DNA of 64,000 nt from Flavobacterium jejuense. GTDB lineage: Bacteria; Bacteroidota; Bacteroidia; Flavobacteriales; Flavobacteriaceae. Shown piece by piece: positions 52,824-61,296 of the stretch; within the stretch, counting starts at the first letter, position 1, and each line of letters starts with the position of its first letter. Where the stretch lies: contig NZ_VEVQ02000007.1 in NCBI RefSeq assembly GCF_006491595.2, forward strand, positions 1 to 64,000, in the 5' to 3' direction. The translations under genes were made by a program, and so were the position numbers. The notes below the pieces were generated by a model. That model saw nothing but the letters and a program-made list of their open reading frames with translations, ran no database searches and was not told the DNA's origin.

Positions 52824-53054
52824 ATGAAAAAAATAGTATTTAGTGCAATTGCATTTACAATGTTCTCTTTAATTTCATTTGCTAATACAAATGAAAAAGA
52901 AATTGTTGACCCAAGTTGTGAGGAAGATATGTTTGACGCAATGGAATGGGCAATGGAAGAAGGGTTCGATAATCAAACTGTAAGTAATGTAGGTAATTGG
53001 GCTTATGCGAATTGTTGGTTAAGACAAACTTCGGATTTAAATCCATCTTTTTAA
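52824..53054 (+). CDS. Small secreted two-Cys protein SSP4 (helical type)
   Basis: 76 aa. Signal peptide MKKIVFSAIAFTMFSLISFA, related to but distinct from the SSP1-3 form. The mature part is short and helical: PSCEEDMFDAMEWAMEEGFD, then NQTVSNVGNWAYANCWL. The two cysteines are 34 residues apart and the MFDAM-W-A-E-G-x-D, GN-AYA-CWL pattern is shared with SSP5, the next gene. Acidic overall. Confidence 0.7.
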   Translation: MKKIVFSAIAFTMFSLISFANTNEKEIVDPSCEEDMFDAMEWAMEEGFDNQTVSNVGNWAYANCWLRQTSDLNPSF

Positions 53055-53073
53055 TATTTAAATATAGATTATT

Positions 53074-53307
53074 ATGAAAAAAGTATTTTTAAATCTCTTA
53101 GTTTTTTCTTCTCTAATTTGCTTTGCAAACGCTGAAGATGGTAATACAGAAATCTTCAATAAAAATGAAGATATAAATTGCGATACTAGAATGTTTGACG
53201 CAATGGATTGGGCAGCAGAAGCAGGCTTAGATGATCAACAGATAGCTGATGCTGGTAATGCGGCTTATGCTTTTTGTTGGTTAATGGTTAGGAATCTTAA
53301 CAGATAA
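53074..53307 (+). CDS. Small secreted two-Cys protein SSP5 (helical type)
   Basis: 77 aa, 19 bases after SSP4 without its own leader. Signal peptide MKKVFLNLLVFSSLICFANA; mature part INCDTRMFDAMDWAAEAGLD, then DQQIADAGNAAYAFCWLM. It is a clear paralogue of SSP4 in the mature part while the signal peptide differs, the reverse of SSP1-3. The tandem pair may act as two peptides together. Confidence 0.7.
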   Translation: MKKVFLNLLVFSSLICFANAEDGNTEIFNKNEDINCDTRMFDAMDWAAEAGLDDQQIADAGNAAYAFCWLMVRNLNR

Positions 53308-53332
53308 ACATTAGAGTTGAATTAAATGGAAT

Positions 53333-53357
53333 AGCAGGAGTGTTTTTTACTCCTGCT
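53333..53357 (+). terminator. Hairpin between SSP5 and GLPGLI-4
   Basis: AGCAGGAGT (53333-53341) pairs with ACTCCTGCT (53349-53357). The T run lies in the loop, so termination strength is uncertain. Confidence 0.55.
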
Positions 53358-53369
53358 TAAATAGACAAA

Positions 53370-54047
53370 ATGAAAAAAGAAATATTACTTTTTGTTGTTT
53401 TATGTACATCATTTGTATATTCACAAAATAACGTAGCAAAATACAATGTGCTTTTTAAAGTTGAGAATCAAAAAAAAGAATCTCCTTTTTTTGATAAAAT
53501 TTCTGAGGCATCTAAAAACCTCGAGTTTGAATTAATTTTTAATGATAGTATTTCTTATTTTTCAACTTCAAAAAAAATGATTTTAGATGATAATAGTTTT
53601 GAAAAGGTAGCCTCTAAGATAATAAGTAAAGGAGAATATTTATATAAAAAGAAAGAGTCACTATTTTTAGTTATTAATGATCATCTATACTATGAAAAAA
53701 AAGCTAATGAGTTAAATTGGGAGCTAACAAGTGAAAAAAAAATAATACAAAATTTAACTTGTTATAAAGCTACTAAGGTTAAAAAAGTGGTTAATCAAAA
53801 AGGAACTTTTAATCATCAAATAACAGCATGGTTTTGTCCAGAGATTCCTTTTAGTTATGGTCCTAATGAATATAATGGATTACCTGGGTTAATAGTTGAA
53901 CTCATTGAGATGCCTGCGAATCATTTTGTTTTAAAATCACTCACGTTCAAAAAAGAAGATGCTGAAATAATTGAACTTAATAAACTCAATAAAATAGATG
54001 AAAAAAAATATTACGATGTTATAAAATCAAATCTTCCGCAAAGATAA
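53370..54047 (+). CDS. GLPGLI family protein 4 (PEIP subclass)
   Basis: 225 aa, signal peptide ending at VYSQ. Core: WELTSEKKIIQNLTCYKAT, a longer insertion (KKVVNQKGTFNHQI), TAWFCPEIPFSYGPNEY, NGLPGLIVEL. This insertion and the CPEIP-GP-Y pattern mark a second subclass, found only with helical small proteins. Ends LPQR. The bases after the stop (ATGAGAACTATAA) resemble a receptor start that breaks off at once. Confidence 0.87.
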   Translation: MKKEILLFVVLCTSFVYSQNNVAKYNVLFKVENQKKESPFFDKISEASKNLEFELIFNDSISYFSTSKKMILDDNSFEKVASKIISKGEYLYKKKESLFLVINDHLYYEKKANELNWELTSEKKIIQNLTCYKATKVKKVVNQKGTFNHQITAWFCPEIPFSYGPNEYNGLPGLIVELIEMPANHFVLKSLTFKKEDAEIIELNKLNKIDEKKYYDVIKSNLPQR

Positions 54048-54132
54048 ATGAGAACTATAATTTTATTTTAGAGATTGCTAACTTTTACTTGAATACCTGT
54101 TTTTAGTAAACCAAATGTGACTATTTTTAATA

Positions 54133-54313
54133 ATGAAAACTAATTTAAAAACGGTCAACCTTATTTAGGGTACACCATTGTTATGATTACGCTGATTCTT
54201 TAGATGATGGTTCAGATAATACAAATCAAAAATGGATGAAAAATGTAGATAGTTGTAGAACTTCAAATGGTTGTGAAGCTGAATTCACTAAATTAATTAA
54301 AAAAATAGAATAA
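54133..54313 (+). pseudogene. Decayed small precursor gene
   Basis: From ATG at 54133 a frame runs 11 codons to TAG. A second frame then stays open to TAA at 54313 and reads HHCYDYADSLDDGSDNTNQK then WMKNVDSCRTSNGCEAEFTK. The Cys-containing acidic helical tail resembles the SSP mature parts. It sits where an SSP should be, between GLPGLI-4 and GLPGLI-5, and is followed by a hairpin, so it is probably a lost SSP. Confidence 0.5.
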
Positions 54314-54329
54314 ACTTTAATTAATAAAG

Positions 54330-54368
54330 AAAAAGAGTCGTAAAATGTCTAACTTAACAACTCTTTTT
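54330..54368 (+). terminator. Terminator between the decayed precursor and GLPGLI-5
   Basis: AAAAAGAGT (54330-54338) pairs with ACTCTTTTT (54360-54368) across a 21-base loop, followed by TT. Confidence 0.55.
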
Positions 54369-54384
54369 TTTAAATAAATTTAAC

Positions 54385-55116
54385 ATGAAATATTTACCTC
54401 TTCTTTTGTTATTGATGTCCACTTTTTTGTTTTCTCAAAAAAACGGTACAATTACCTATAAATCTTATTTTGCTCATGTGCAAGCTACAGAAGAACTTAA
54501 AGAAAGGAACAGGATGGATTATCAGGAAGCACTAGATGAAGAAATGATGGCAAAAATGTTGCGTTTTTCACTAGATTTTAACGAGAAAGAATCCTTGTTT
54601 TATTTGTCTGAAAGTTTAATTTCTGATGCCGAGAGTAAAAGTGTTAGAGCATACGTTACAGGGATGTTTTATGGTATGGCAAAATTTTATATCAACAGAG
54701 AAACGGATGAACTTACGGAACAGTTGCCCTATTCTTTTGCCATTCTTCTAAGAAATAAAAAAGCCAGTTTTATCGATTGGAATTTAACGAATGAAAGCAA
54801 AAATATCAATGGGTATACCTGTTATAAAGCGACTTATACGTACATTCAAAAATGGAAAGGAAGAGAGTTTCCTTGGCCAGTTATTGCATGGTATTGTCCT
54901 GAAATTCCAGTTTCTTTAGGTCCTGTTCGATATTCAGGTTTACCAGGTTTAATTTTAGAATTACAGGAAGACAAACGAGGTTATATAGTTGAAAAAATTG
55001 AATTTTTGGATAAAGAAGTTCAAATAGAAAAACCTACGGAGGGTGAAGAATTAACTGTTGAAGAGATTAAAAACAGAGACAATAAAATAAAAAGAGAACT
55101 GTTAAATCAAGAGTAA
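54385..55116 (+). CDS. GLPGLI family protein 5 (PEIP subclass)
   Basis: 243 aa, signal peptide ending at LFSQ. Core: WNLTNESKNINGYTCYKAT, insertion YIQKWKGREFPWPV, IAWYCPEIPVSLGPVRY, SGLPGLILEL, then KPTEGEELTVEEIKN at the end. Codon use is a little less A/T-rich than in copies 4, 6 and 7. Its partner SSP upstream is decayed. Followed after ~155 bases by the partial leader R6. Confidence 0.87.
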   Translation: MKYLPLLLLLMSTFLFSQKNGTITYKSYFAHVQATEELKERNRMDYQEALDEEMMAKMLRFSLDFNEKESLFYLSESLISDAESKSVRAYVTGMFYGMAKFYINRETDELTEQLPYSFAILLRNKKASFIDWNLTNESKNINGYTCYKATYTYIQKWKGREFPWPVIAWYCPEIPVSLGPVRYSGLPGLILELQEDKRGYIVEKIEFLDKEVQIEKPTEGEELTVEEIKNRDNKIKRELLNQE

Positions 55117-55160
55117 TTTTAAAAATATTCTTTTTTTAATGAAAAACTGAAATAATAAAT

Positions 55161-55273
55161 AGAAAGTTGGATATTTTTCGTGTAAAACCAAAAAAAAAAA
55201 CAGCCATACCTTAAATAAATGTTTTGACGAACACAAAGTATGACTGTGATTAATTTAATTAAATAACAAATTT
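55161..55273 (+). repeat. Partial cassette leader element R6
   Basis: Only the 3' half of the leader is present. The AGTTGG arm remains but its partner is changed, while the ACAG...CTGT stem and the run up to the ATG are intact. This half may be the minimal functional part. Ends at the start codon of SSP6. Confidence 0.7.
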
Positions 55274-55531
55274 ATGAAAAAATTAGTATTTAGTGCAGTT
55301 GCACTTGTAGCGTTTTCGTTTGCTAGTATGGCAAACAACTCAGTCGAGAAGGAAAACAAATTAAATAAAGAAGCTAAAACTGAACAACTAGAAAACAAGA
55401 TTGAAGAAGAAAAGTCTTGTGGCTTACAATATTTGGATGATCGTCAATGGTTAAGTGATATGGGAGTGCTTGATGAATTTGCAATTGAAATTGCTTGGGA
55501 TAATTTTCAAGAGTGTTTAGGATTAGATTAA
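55274..55531 (+). CDS. Small secreted two-Cys protein SSP6 (helical type)
   Basis: 85 aa. Signal peptide MKKLVFSAVALVAFSFASMA, almost the same as SSP7, then a Glu/Lys/Asn linker and the mature helical part KSCGLQYLDDRQWLSDMGVL, DEFAIEIAWDNFQECLGLD. Cys-to-Cys spacing is 32 residues, close to SSP4/5 (about 34). Followed by a strong hairpin and GLPGLI-6. Confidence 0.7.
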   Translation: MKKLVFSAVALVAFSFASMANNSVEKENKLNKEAKTEQLENKIEEEKSCGLQYLDDRQWLSDMGVLDEFAIEIAWDNFQECLGLD

Positions 55532-55555
55532 AAGAAACTAGAATTAGATTAAAAG

Positions 55556-55585
55556 ACATTGTGTTGTTTAATAGCAACACAATGT
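55556..55585 (+). terminator. Hairpin between SSP6 and GLPGLI-6
   Basis: ACATTGTGTTG (55556-55566) pairs with CAACACAATGT (55575-55585), a perfect 11-bp stem without a clear T tail. Confidence 0.55.
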
Positions 55586-55599
55586 TAAAATAAAAGAAG

Positions 55600-56292
55600 A
55601 TGAAAAAATTTTTATTGTTATTACTGTTTACTACTACTCATTTCCATGCTCAAATTAAATCTGGAGAAATAACCTATGGACTTACACTTGGATATGATGA
55701 AAAATTATCTAATGACGACAGATTTAGTTCTATTTTTGAAAAAGCTCAGAATGGAGCTAAAAAAATTGCCTTTACGTTATTTTTTAATAATGAAGTATCT
55801 CTTTTTAAAGTAAATGATATTATTACTGATAAAGAGATTTCTTTAGCAAAAGCCTTTACAGGAGGTAATAACATATATTACACAGAAATAAATTCTGATA
55901 AAAAAATGAAGGAAATAAATAGTAGTGGTTATGGTAAGTTTATAATTAATTACACAAAAAAGATTGATTGGGTAATTCTAAATGAAACAAAATATATTAA
56001 TACTTATTTATGTTATAAAGCTACTACAGAAACTACCGTCGTAAATTCAAAAGGAACTTTTAAATTCCCTGTTACAGCATGGTTTTGTCCAAGTATTCCT
56101 TTTAATTATGGCCCTTATGGGTATGATGGATTACCTGGATTGATTTTAGAATTAACTGAGAGATATACGACTTATGGAGCTTTGAAAATAAATTTAAGTA
56201 AAGAACGTGATGTAATTGAGAAACCAAATAAAGGGAAAACTGTAACTCAAGAAGAATTTAATGAGATTATAAAAACACAACCTACTTTTTAA
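55600..56292 (+). CDS. GLPGLI family protein 6 (PEIP subclass)
   Basis: 230 aa, signal peptide ending near FHAQ. Core: WVILNETKYINTYLCYKAT, insertion TTVVNSKGTFKFPV, TAWFCPSIPFNYGPYGY, DGLPGLILEL. Close to copy 4, including the NSKGTF/NQKGTF insertion. Followed directly by a receptor remnant, so this cassette once had its own receptor. Confidence 0.87.
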   Translation: MKKFLLLLLFTTTHFHAQIKSGEITYGLTLGYDEKLSNDDRFSSIFEKAQNGAKKIAFTLFFNNEVSLFKVNDIITDKEISLAKAFTGGNNIYYTEINSDKKMKEINSSGYGKFIINYTKKIDWVILNETKYINTYLCYKATTETTVVNSKGTFKFPVTAWFCPSIPFNYGPYGYDGLPGLILELTERYTTYGALKINLSKERDVIEKPNKGKTVTQEEFNEIIKTQPTF

Positions 56293-56303
56293 TTATATTT
56301 TGA

Positions 56304-56484
56304 GAGTAATATTATATTTTATACTTTTTTTTCAATCAATTCCTTTTCCCAAACCCTAACAGGAACTGTAAAAGATAGCCTCAATAATCCATTGTCTATT
56401 GGGAATTTAAATAATGTTAACGTATTTATAGAAAAACTATCAAATGCGTTAATGTTAAAAGAAACTTATAAAATCGCATACTAA
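56304..56484 (+). pseudogene. N-terminal remnant of a TonB-dependent-receptor-like gene
   Basis: A frame without a good start reads through a hydrophobic stretch to SFSQTLTGTVKDSLNNPLS, which is the same as residues ~19-37 of receptor B (SYSQTLTGTVKDSLNNPLP) at protein and DNA level, then turns into unrelated sequence and stops at 56484. The remaining ~850 codons are gone. Confidence 0.7.
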
Positions 56485-56564
56485 AGTTTCATTTTCGGCA
56501 TTATTACTGATATGTTTGTACAACATAAACAAGTAAATTTATTAATTATTAAAATTAAAAAACA

Positions 56565-56822
56565 ATGAAAAAATTCATGTTTAGTGCAGTTGCACTAGTA
56601 GCGTTTTCGTTTGCTGGAATGGCAAATAATTCAGTAGAAAAAATTAACAAAGAAGAAATTAAAAATACACAAAGCAATGAGATACTTGAAGAAGATAAAA
56701 CTCCATATGATTGCCTTAGAATTGCAGGTGAAGTTTATGGGGAATTAAAAAATGTACTTTCAGAAGATGAGGCAGTTGATAATGCCATGGCATATTATAC
56801 AGACTGTATAGAAAGTTTGTAA
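56565..56822 (+). CDS. Small secreted two-Cys protein SSP7 (helical type)
   Basis: 85 aa. Signal peptide MKKFMFSAVALVAFSFAGMA and the first mature residues NNSVEKIN match SSP6; the leader DNA upstream is not recognisable, so only the coding start is shared. Mature part: EDKTPYDCLRIAGEVYGELK, then NVLSEDEAVDNAMAYYTDCI. Cys spacing is 31. Partner of GLPGLI-7. Confidence 0.68.
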   Translation: MKKFMFSAVALVAFSFAGMANNSVEKINKEEIKNTQSNEILEEDKTPYDCLRIAGEVYGELKNVLSEDEAVDNAMAYYTDCIESL

Positions 56823-56838
56823 TTAATTGTTTAAAAAT

Positions 56839-56869
56839 ATGAGGGTTTTGCGTTAAGACCCTCATTTTA
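56839..56869 (+). terminator. Hairpin between SSP7 and GLPGLI-7
   Basis: ATGAGGGT (56839-56846) pairs with ACCCTCAT (56858-56865), followed by TTTT, as for a rho-independent terminator. Confidence 0.65.
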
Positions 56870-56880
56870 ATTTATTTATA

Positions 56881-57612
56881 ATGAAAATAAAAACATATTT
56901 ATACATTATTTTTTTTAGTATTCCTTTTTTAATAAATGCTCAGGAAGATTATTATTATATTAATTATAAAGTTTATCCAACTTTTGGATCAATTGAAAAT
57001 GACGAAGAAATAAAAAAAAGCAAAATTAATTATATTTATAAAGGAATTGATGATGCAATAGCAGATCTTAGTTATAGTTTGGTTACATCCAAAGATGAAT
57101 CCTACTTTTATTTGGATGAAAAAATGCCAAAAGACAAAAAAATATATGTTTTAGCTAAAAGTTATTCTGGTAGTGAAGATTTTTATTCTAATCAAACCTT
57201 TAATTATAAGATTAAAATTAAATCTTTTTTAAATCATATTTTTTATATAAAAGATACAACAAGTTACAATTGGAAAATATATAATGAAACAAAATTGATT
57301 GATGGTAAAAAATGTTATAAAGCGACAACAACAAAAAAAATAACTTTGAAATCAAGAGTTAAAGAATATGAAGTTATTGCTTGGTTTTATAGTGATATAC
57401 CAACTTCTTTTGGTCCAAAAGGTTTTAATGGTCTTCCAGGTTTAATAATTGAGTTAATAGACGACAAAGTTACTTTAGTAGCTAAAAATATAAAAAAAGG
57501 AGTAAATTTTCCTGATAAAAAAGAGTTTGAAAATGAGGACGCTTTAGTTTCTCAAGAAGCTTATGATAAGATTGTTAAGGAAAAAGTAAATGATTTTTTT
57601 ACTAATAATTGA
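56881..57612 (+). CDS. GLPGLI family protein 7 (PEIP subclass)
   Basis: 243 aa, signal peptide ending near INAQ. Core: WKIYNETKLIDGKKCYKAT, insertion KKITLKSRVKEYEV, IAWFYSDIPTSFGPKGF, NGLPGLIIEL. Longer Lys/Asp-rich C-terminus. It is followed by a short receptor-start remnant, then GLPGLI-8. Confidence 0.87.
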   Translation: MKIKTYLYIIFFSIPFLINAQEDYYYINYKVYPTFGSIENDEEIKKSKINYIYKGIDDAIADLSYSLVTSKDESYFYLDEKMPKDKKIYVLAKSYSGSEDFYSNQTFNYKIKIKSFLNHIFYIKDTTSYNWKIYNETKLIDGKKCYKATTTKKITLKSRVKEYEVIAWFYSDIPTSFGPKGFNGLPGLIIELIDDKVTLVAKNIKKGVNFPDKKEFENEDALVSQEAYDKIVKEKVNDFFTNN

Positions 57613-57651
57613 TGTTCAAAAGTTGAAAAAAGAATTATAAAAGTAGTTTAG

Positions 57652-57768
57652 ATGTATAAAATCTTAATTAGTATTTTTATAATTTCAATTACGTTTTTCT
57701 TCAAAATCCTAACCGATGTAGTAAAAGATGAATGTTCATTATCATGTTTTTACATAATACATTGGTGA
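57652..57768 (+). pseudogene. Start of a lost TonB-dependent-receptor-like gene
   Basis: A 38-codon frame reads MYKILISIFIISITFFFKIL then TDVVKDECS. It resembles the first 30 residues of receptor B (MYKLLLTILCLFTNC..., SQTLTGTVKDS), but the signal-peptide cleavage site is damaged and the frame ends at once. With the remnants at 46135 and 56304 this makes three lost receptors. Confidence 0.5.
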
Positions 57769-57878
57769 ATAGCTAGTTTAGTAAATGCATTGCATAATAT
57801 TGGTATAGTATTATCAGGTAGAAATTAATTAAAGGGGCGGAGAAGTTTTTAACATTACTTCTATTGAACTAAAAATAG

Positions 57879-58591
57879 ATGAAACTAAAAATTAGTATTT
57901 TTATAGTTATTATAGGGTTTTATATCTCATTTGGACAAATGAAATCTGGTAAATTGGTATATAGAATTATTCCACCAGAAATTGAAATAAGAGATTCATT
58001 GGCTATAGAAAAAATAAAAATTTTAGAAAAATTTAATGAAGATTTAAAGGAGAAGACGTTTAGTTTGTTGTTTAATTCAAATAATTCTTTTTTCGAAAAT
58101 GAAGACAATTTAATAAACGATAACAACGATAATTCAACAATAAAAAAAATTAATTATAATTTATATTCAAAATATTCCTATTTTTTTAATTTAAAAGAGA
58201 ATGGATGTTATAAAATAGATAATTCTGATTCTAAAATAATAATAAAGTTAAAAAATGAATTAAATTGGAAAATCACAAATGAAAGTAAAAATATAGATGG
58301 TTATTTATGCTACAAAGCAACCGCGATAAAAAAAAATTCAACAATAGAGGAGAAAGAGAGAAAAATATTATCGCTTGGTTTTATCCTGAATTTCCATATG
58401 CTTTTGGACCTTTAGATTATAATAGTTTACCAGGTTTAATTTTGGAACTTCAAGATAATAAATTAATTTATTTAGTTGATACAATTGAATTTTATGATGA
58501 GGTATTCAAAATAGAAAAACCAAAAGGGAAAATAATTTCTGAAGATGAATATTTGAAAAAATTAAAAGGACTTTCTCCTTTTAATAATTGA
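57879..58591 (+). pseudogene. GLPGLI family protein 8, frameshifted
   Basis: One frame (57879-58415) supplies the signal peptide and N-terminal part through WKITNESKNIDGYLCYKATA; a second frame (to 58591) supplies NIIAWFYPEFPYAFGPLDY, NSLPGLILEL and the C-terminus. The switch occurs at a run of nine A at 58328-58336. Restoring one base would give a ~237-aa protein of the PEIP subclass. The run could be decay, slippage-based phase variation or a sequencing error. It has no SSP of its own upstream. Confidence 0.75.
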
Positions 58592-58623
58592 ATTTTTATG
58601 TAATCTTCACCAAACATTAATTA

Positions 58624-61296
58624 ATGTACAAACTACTATTAACAATTTTATGTCTATTTACCAATTGTTTTCTTGGTTATTCCCAAACACTAACAGGAAC
58701 TGTAAAAGATAGCCTCAACAATCCATTGCCAAACGCAAATGTAATAGCAAAACCTTTGGTGGAAAATCAAAGTTTAAAATTTGCTATTGCTGACCATTTG
58801 GGAAGGTATAAGTTAGAGCTTGAAAAAGGAATTCCTTATGAAGTAAAAGTTTCCTATTTGGGGTACAAAGAAGCAGTTTTAACTATTGAATCCAACAGTA
58901 GTTTAAAGGAATATCATTTTAAACTACAAGAAACAGGACAACAACTCAAAGAAATTGTCATCGACTACGAATACAAACCCATTATTGTAAAAAAAGACAC
59001 GCTTATTTATGATGTAAAGGCTTTTGCAAACGGGAATGAACGCAAAATGAAGGAAGTCCTTGAAAAAATGCCAGGAGTGGAAGTCGGGAAAGATGGCTCT
59101 GTAACGGTACAAGGTAAGAAAGTAACCCAAATGATGGTGGAAGGAAAATCTTTCTTTGGTGGTGGCACCAAATTAGCCGTCGAAAATATTCCAGCCGATG
59201 CCTTAGATAAAATAGAAGTCATTGACCATTTTAATAAAGTAGGGTTTTTAAAACAAGTTTCTGATAGTGATGAACTGGCCATGAATGTAAAACTCAAAGA
59301 AGATAAAAAGAAATTTGTCTTTGGTGATGTAGAAGCTGGTGCTGAAGTAGCTAATGATAATGGTTTTCATTTGTTGCACACGGCATTGTTTTATTACAGC
59401 CCAAAAACGAATGTGAGTTTTATAGGAGATATAAATAACATAGGAAAGCGTACTTTTTCTTTTCAAGATATGTTGCGATTTCAAGGAGGTGTGAGTAGTT
59501 TTTTAAATGATAGAAAACAACTGACGAATCTTTATACTTTCACTAATGACAACAGTGATGTGGTTGAAAATAAATCGCAATTTGGAGCCTTTAATTTCCA
59601 ACAAAATATTAATGCTAAACTAGACATAGAAGGATTTGGTATTTTTTCCAAACTTTTTAGTGCTTCCCTAGTGGAAAGTCAGAATGAATATTTACAAAAT
59701 AGTGCTTTTACTTTTGAAGATAGAACGACTAAGAAAGACAATAAAACGGTTTTAGGAATAGGGAACTTTAAATTAAATTACAATCCAAGTGATCGTTCTA
59801 AATGGTTTTATAATGCCCAATATCAATTCAGTACTAACGATGCTACTTCGCTTTTAACTTCTATAAGAGACGGACAACAAAGTACTTTTGAAACCTTAAA
59901 TAATGCCGATAATGGTCAGCTAAAACAATTTATCGAATGGCACAAACAATACAAAAATACCAATCATACGACTACTTTTGTAGTGAATCAAAGTTATGAA
60001 AACAATAAACCCGTAAATACATGGTTAACGGATACGGAATTTTTGGCAGGATTAATTCCGCTAGAAAACGATAGTTTTTATACCATTCAGCAAATTAAAA
60101 AAGTAAAAAACAATAGTGTAGATGCGTTATTGAAACATTATTGGATTTTAAACAATTACAATCATTTGTATACCAATGTGGGAAACAATTTTGGTACCAC
60201 AAGCTTGCAAATTAACGAACAACAGTTTTTAACAGATGGCACAATCAATGATTTTGCAGCAAATGGATTCGGTAATGATGTAAACTATTTGCTAAACGAT
60301 TTTTATGTAGGGTTTGAATACAAGTTTAAAATAGGAAAATGGATCAATAAACCAGGAATCTATACTCATTTTTATCATTTGAAAACCAAACAAATTGCGA
60401 ACGATTATACTATAAATAAAACGTATATTGAACCACAATGGAATAGTGAATATGAATTCAATCAATCAGAATCGCTAAATTTTTCTTATAAGTTATCAAA
60501 TGATTTTCCTGATGCTTCTAAATTGTTAGAGCGTTTTACCTTACAAAGTTACAATTCGGTGTTTAAAGGAAATGCTTTGTTAAGTAACGAGAGATTTCAT
60601 AGTGGAAGTTTACGGTATAAGAAAACAAGTATGTATCGTGGTTTGATGCTGTTTGCCAATGTGAATTTTAATAAGAAAATAAGAACCATAAGAAACAGTA
60701 TTGAACTAGATGGAATCAACCAATTTACAACACCTATTATAACGGATAACCCTGAGACGAATTGGAGAATATTTGGAAACATTAGTAAAAAAATATACCG
60801 TTTTAGATTGCAATTGAATACTAATTTTAGTTGGTTTAATTACATACAAACCCTAAACAATCAAACGACTACAAACAACAGAAACAATCAAGCGGTAGGT
60901 TTAAAAATAAGTACAGCTACTAAAAAATGGCCTACAGTAAGTGTAGGGTATAATAAAAGTTTTAGTCAGTTTTCAGGATTAACCTCTTCCTCGTTAACCA
61001 ATGATGTATTGACCTTTAATTTGGATATCGATTTTTTAAAGTCGTTCCACTTCAAAACCGACTATGAAGTCAATTTTAATGAAAATAGTTTGAATCAAAA
61101 AAACAATTACAGCATAGGAAATGCTTCTTTGAGTTATCATAAAAAAGACAATCCATTTCGCTTTGAGGTTTCTGCTCAAAATTATTTAAACAATGGAACT
61201 ATAATCAATAACTCTTTCTCAGACTTTTTGATTTCGAATTCCACAACTTTTACTTTACCTAGAATATTTTTATTTTCTATAAGTTATAAACTATAG
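58624..61296 (+). CDS. TonB-dependent-receptor-like outer-membrane protein B
   Basis: 890 aa. Signal peptide ending at GYSQ, regulatory-like domain (TLTGTVKDSLNNPLPNANVI, about 22-110), then KKDTLIYDVKAFANGNERKM, KMPGVEVGKDGSVTVQGKKV and QMMVEGKSFFGGG, and a barrel to ISYKL. Paralogue of receptor A (same domain plan, shared KAFA-GNE and -PG--V--DG motifs). Its codon use is less A/T-rich than the GLPGLI genes before it. Probably the only working receptor for copies 4-8. Confidence 0.87.
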   Translation: MYKLLLTILCLFTNCFLGYSQTLTGTVKDSLNNPLPNANVIAKPLVENQSLKFAIADHLGRYKLELEKGIPYEVKVSYLGYKEAVLTIESNSSLKEYHFKLQETGQQLKEIVIDYEYKPIIVKKDTLIYDVKAFANGNERKMKEVLEKMPGVEVGKDGSVTVQGKKVTQMMVEGKSFFGGGTKLAVENIPADALDKIEVIDHFNKVGFLKQVSDSDELAMNVKLKEDKKKFVFGDVEAGAEVANDNGFHLLHTALFYYSPKTNVSFIGDINNIGKRTFSFQDMLRFQGGVSSFLNDRKQLTNLYTFTNDNSDVVENKSQFGAFNFQQNINAKLDIEGFGIFSKLFSASLVESQNEYLQNSAFTFEDRTTKKDNKTVLGIGNFKLNYNPSDRSKWFYNAQYQFSTNDATSLLTSIRDGQQSTFETLNNADNGQLKQFIEWHKQYKNTNHTTTFVVNQSYENNKPVNTWLTDTEFLAGLIPLENDSFYTIQQIKKVKNNSVDALLKHYWILNNYNHLYTNVGNNFGTTSLQINEQQFLTDGTINDFAANGFGNDVNYLLNDFYVGFEYKFKIGKWINKPGIYTHFYHLKTKQIANDYTINKTYIEPQWNSEYEFNQSESLNFSYKLSNDFPDASKLLERFTLQSYNSVFKGNALLSNERFHSGSLRYKKTSMYRGLMLFANVNFNKKIRTIRNSIELDGINQFTTPIITDNPETNWRIFGNISKKIYRFRLQLNTNFSWFNYIQTLNNQTTTNNRNNQAVGLKISTATKKWPTVSVGYNKSFSQFSGLTSSSLTNDVLTFNLDIDFLKSFHFKTDYEVNFNENSLNQKNNYSIGNASLSYHKKDNPFRFEVSAQNYLNNGTIINNSFSDFLISNSTTFTLPRIFLFSISYKL

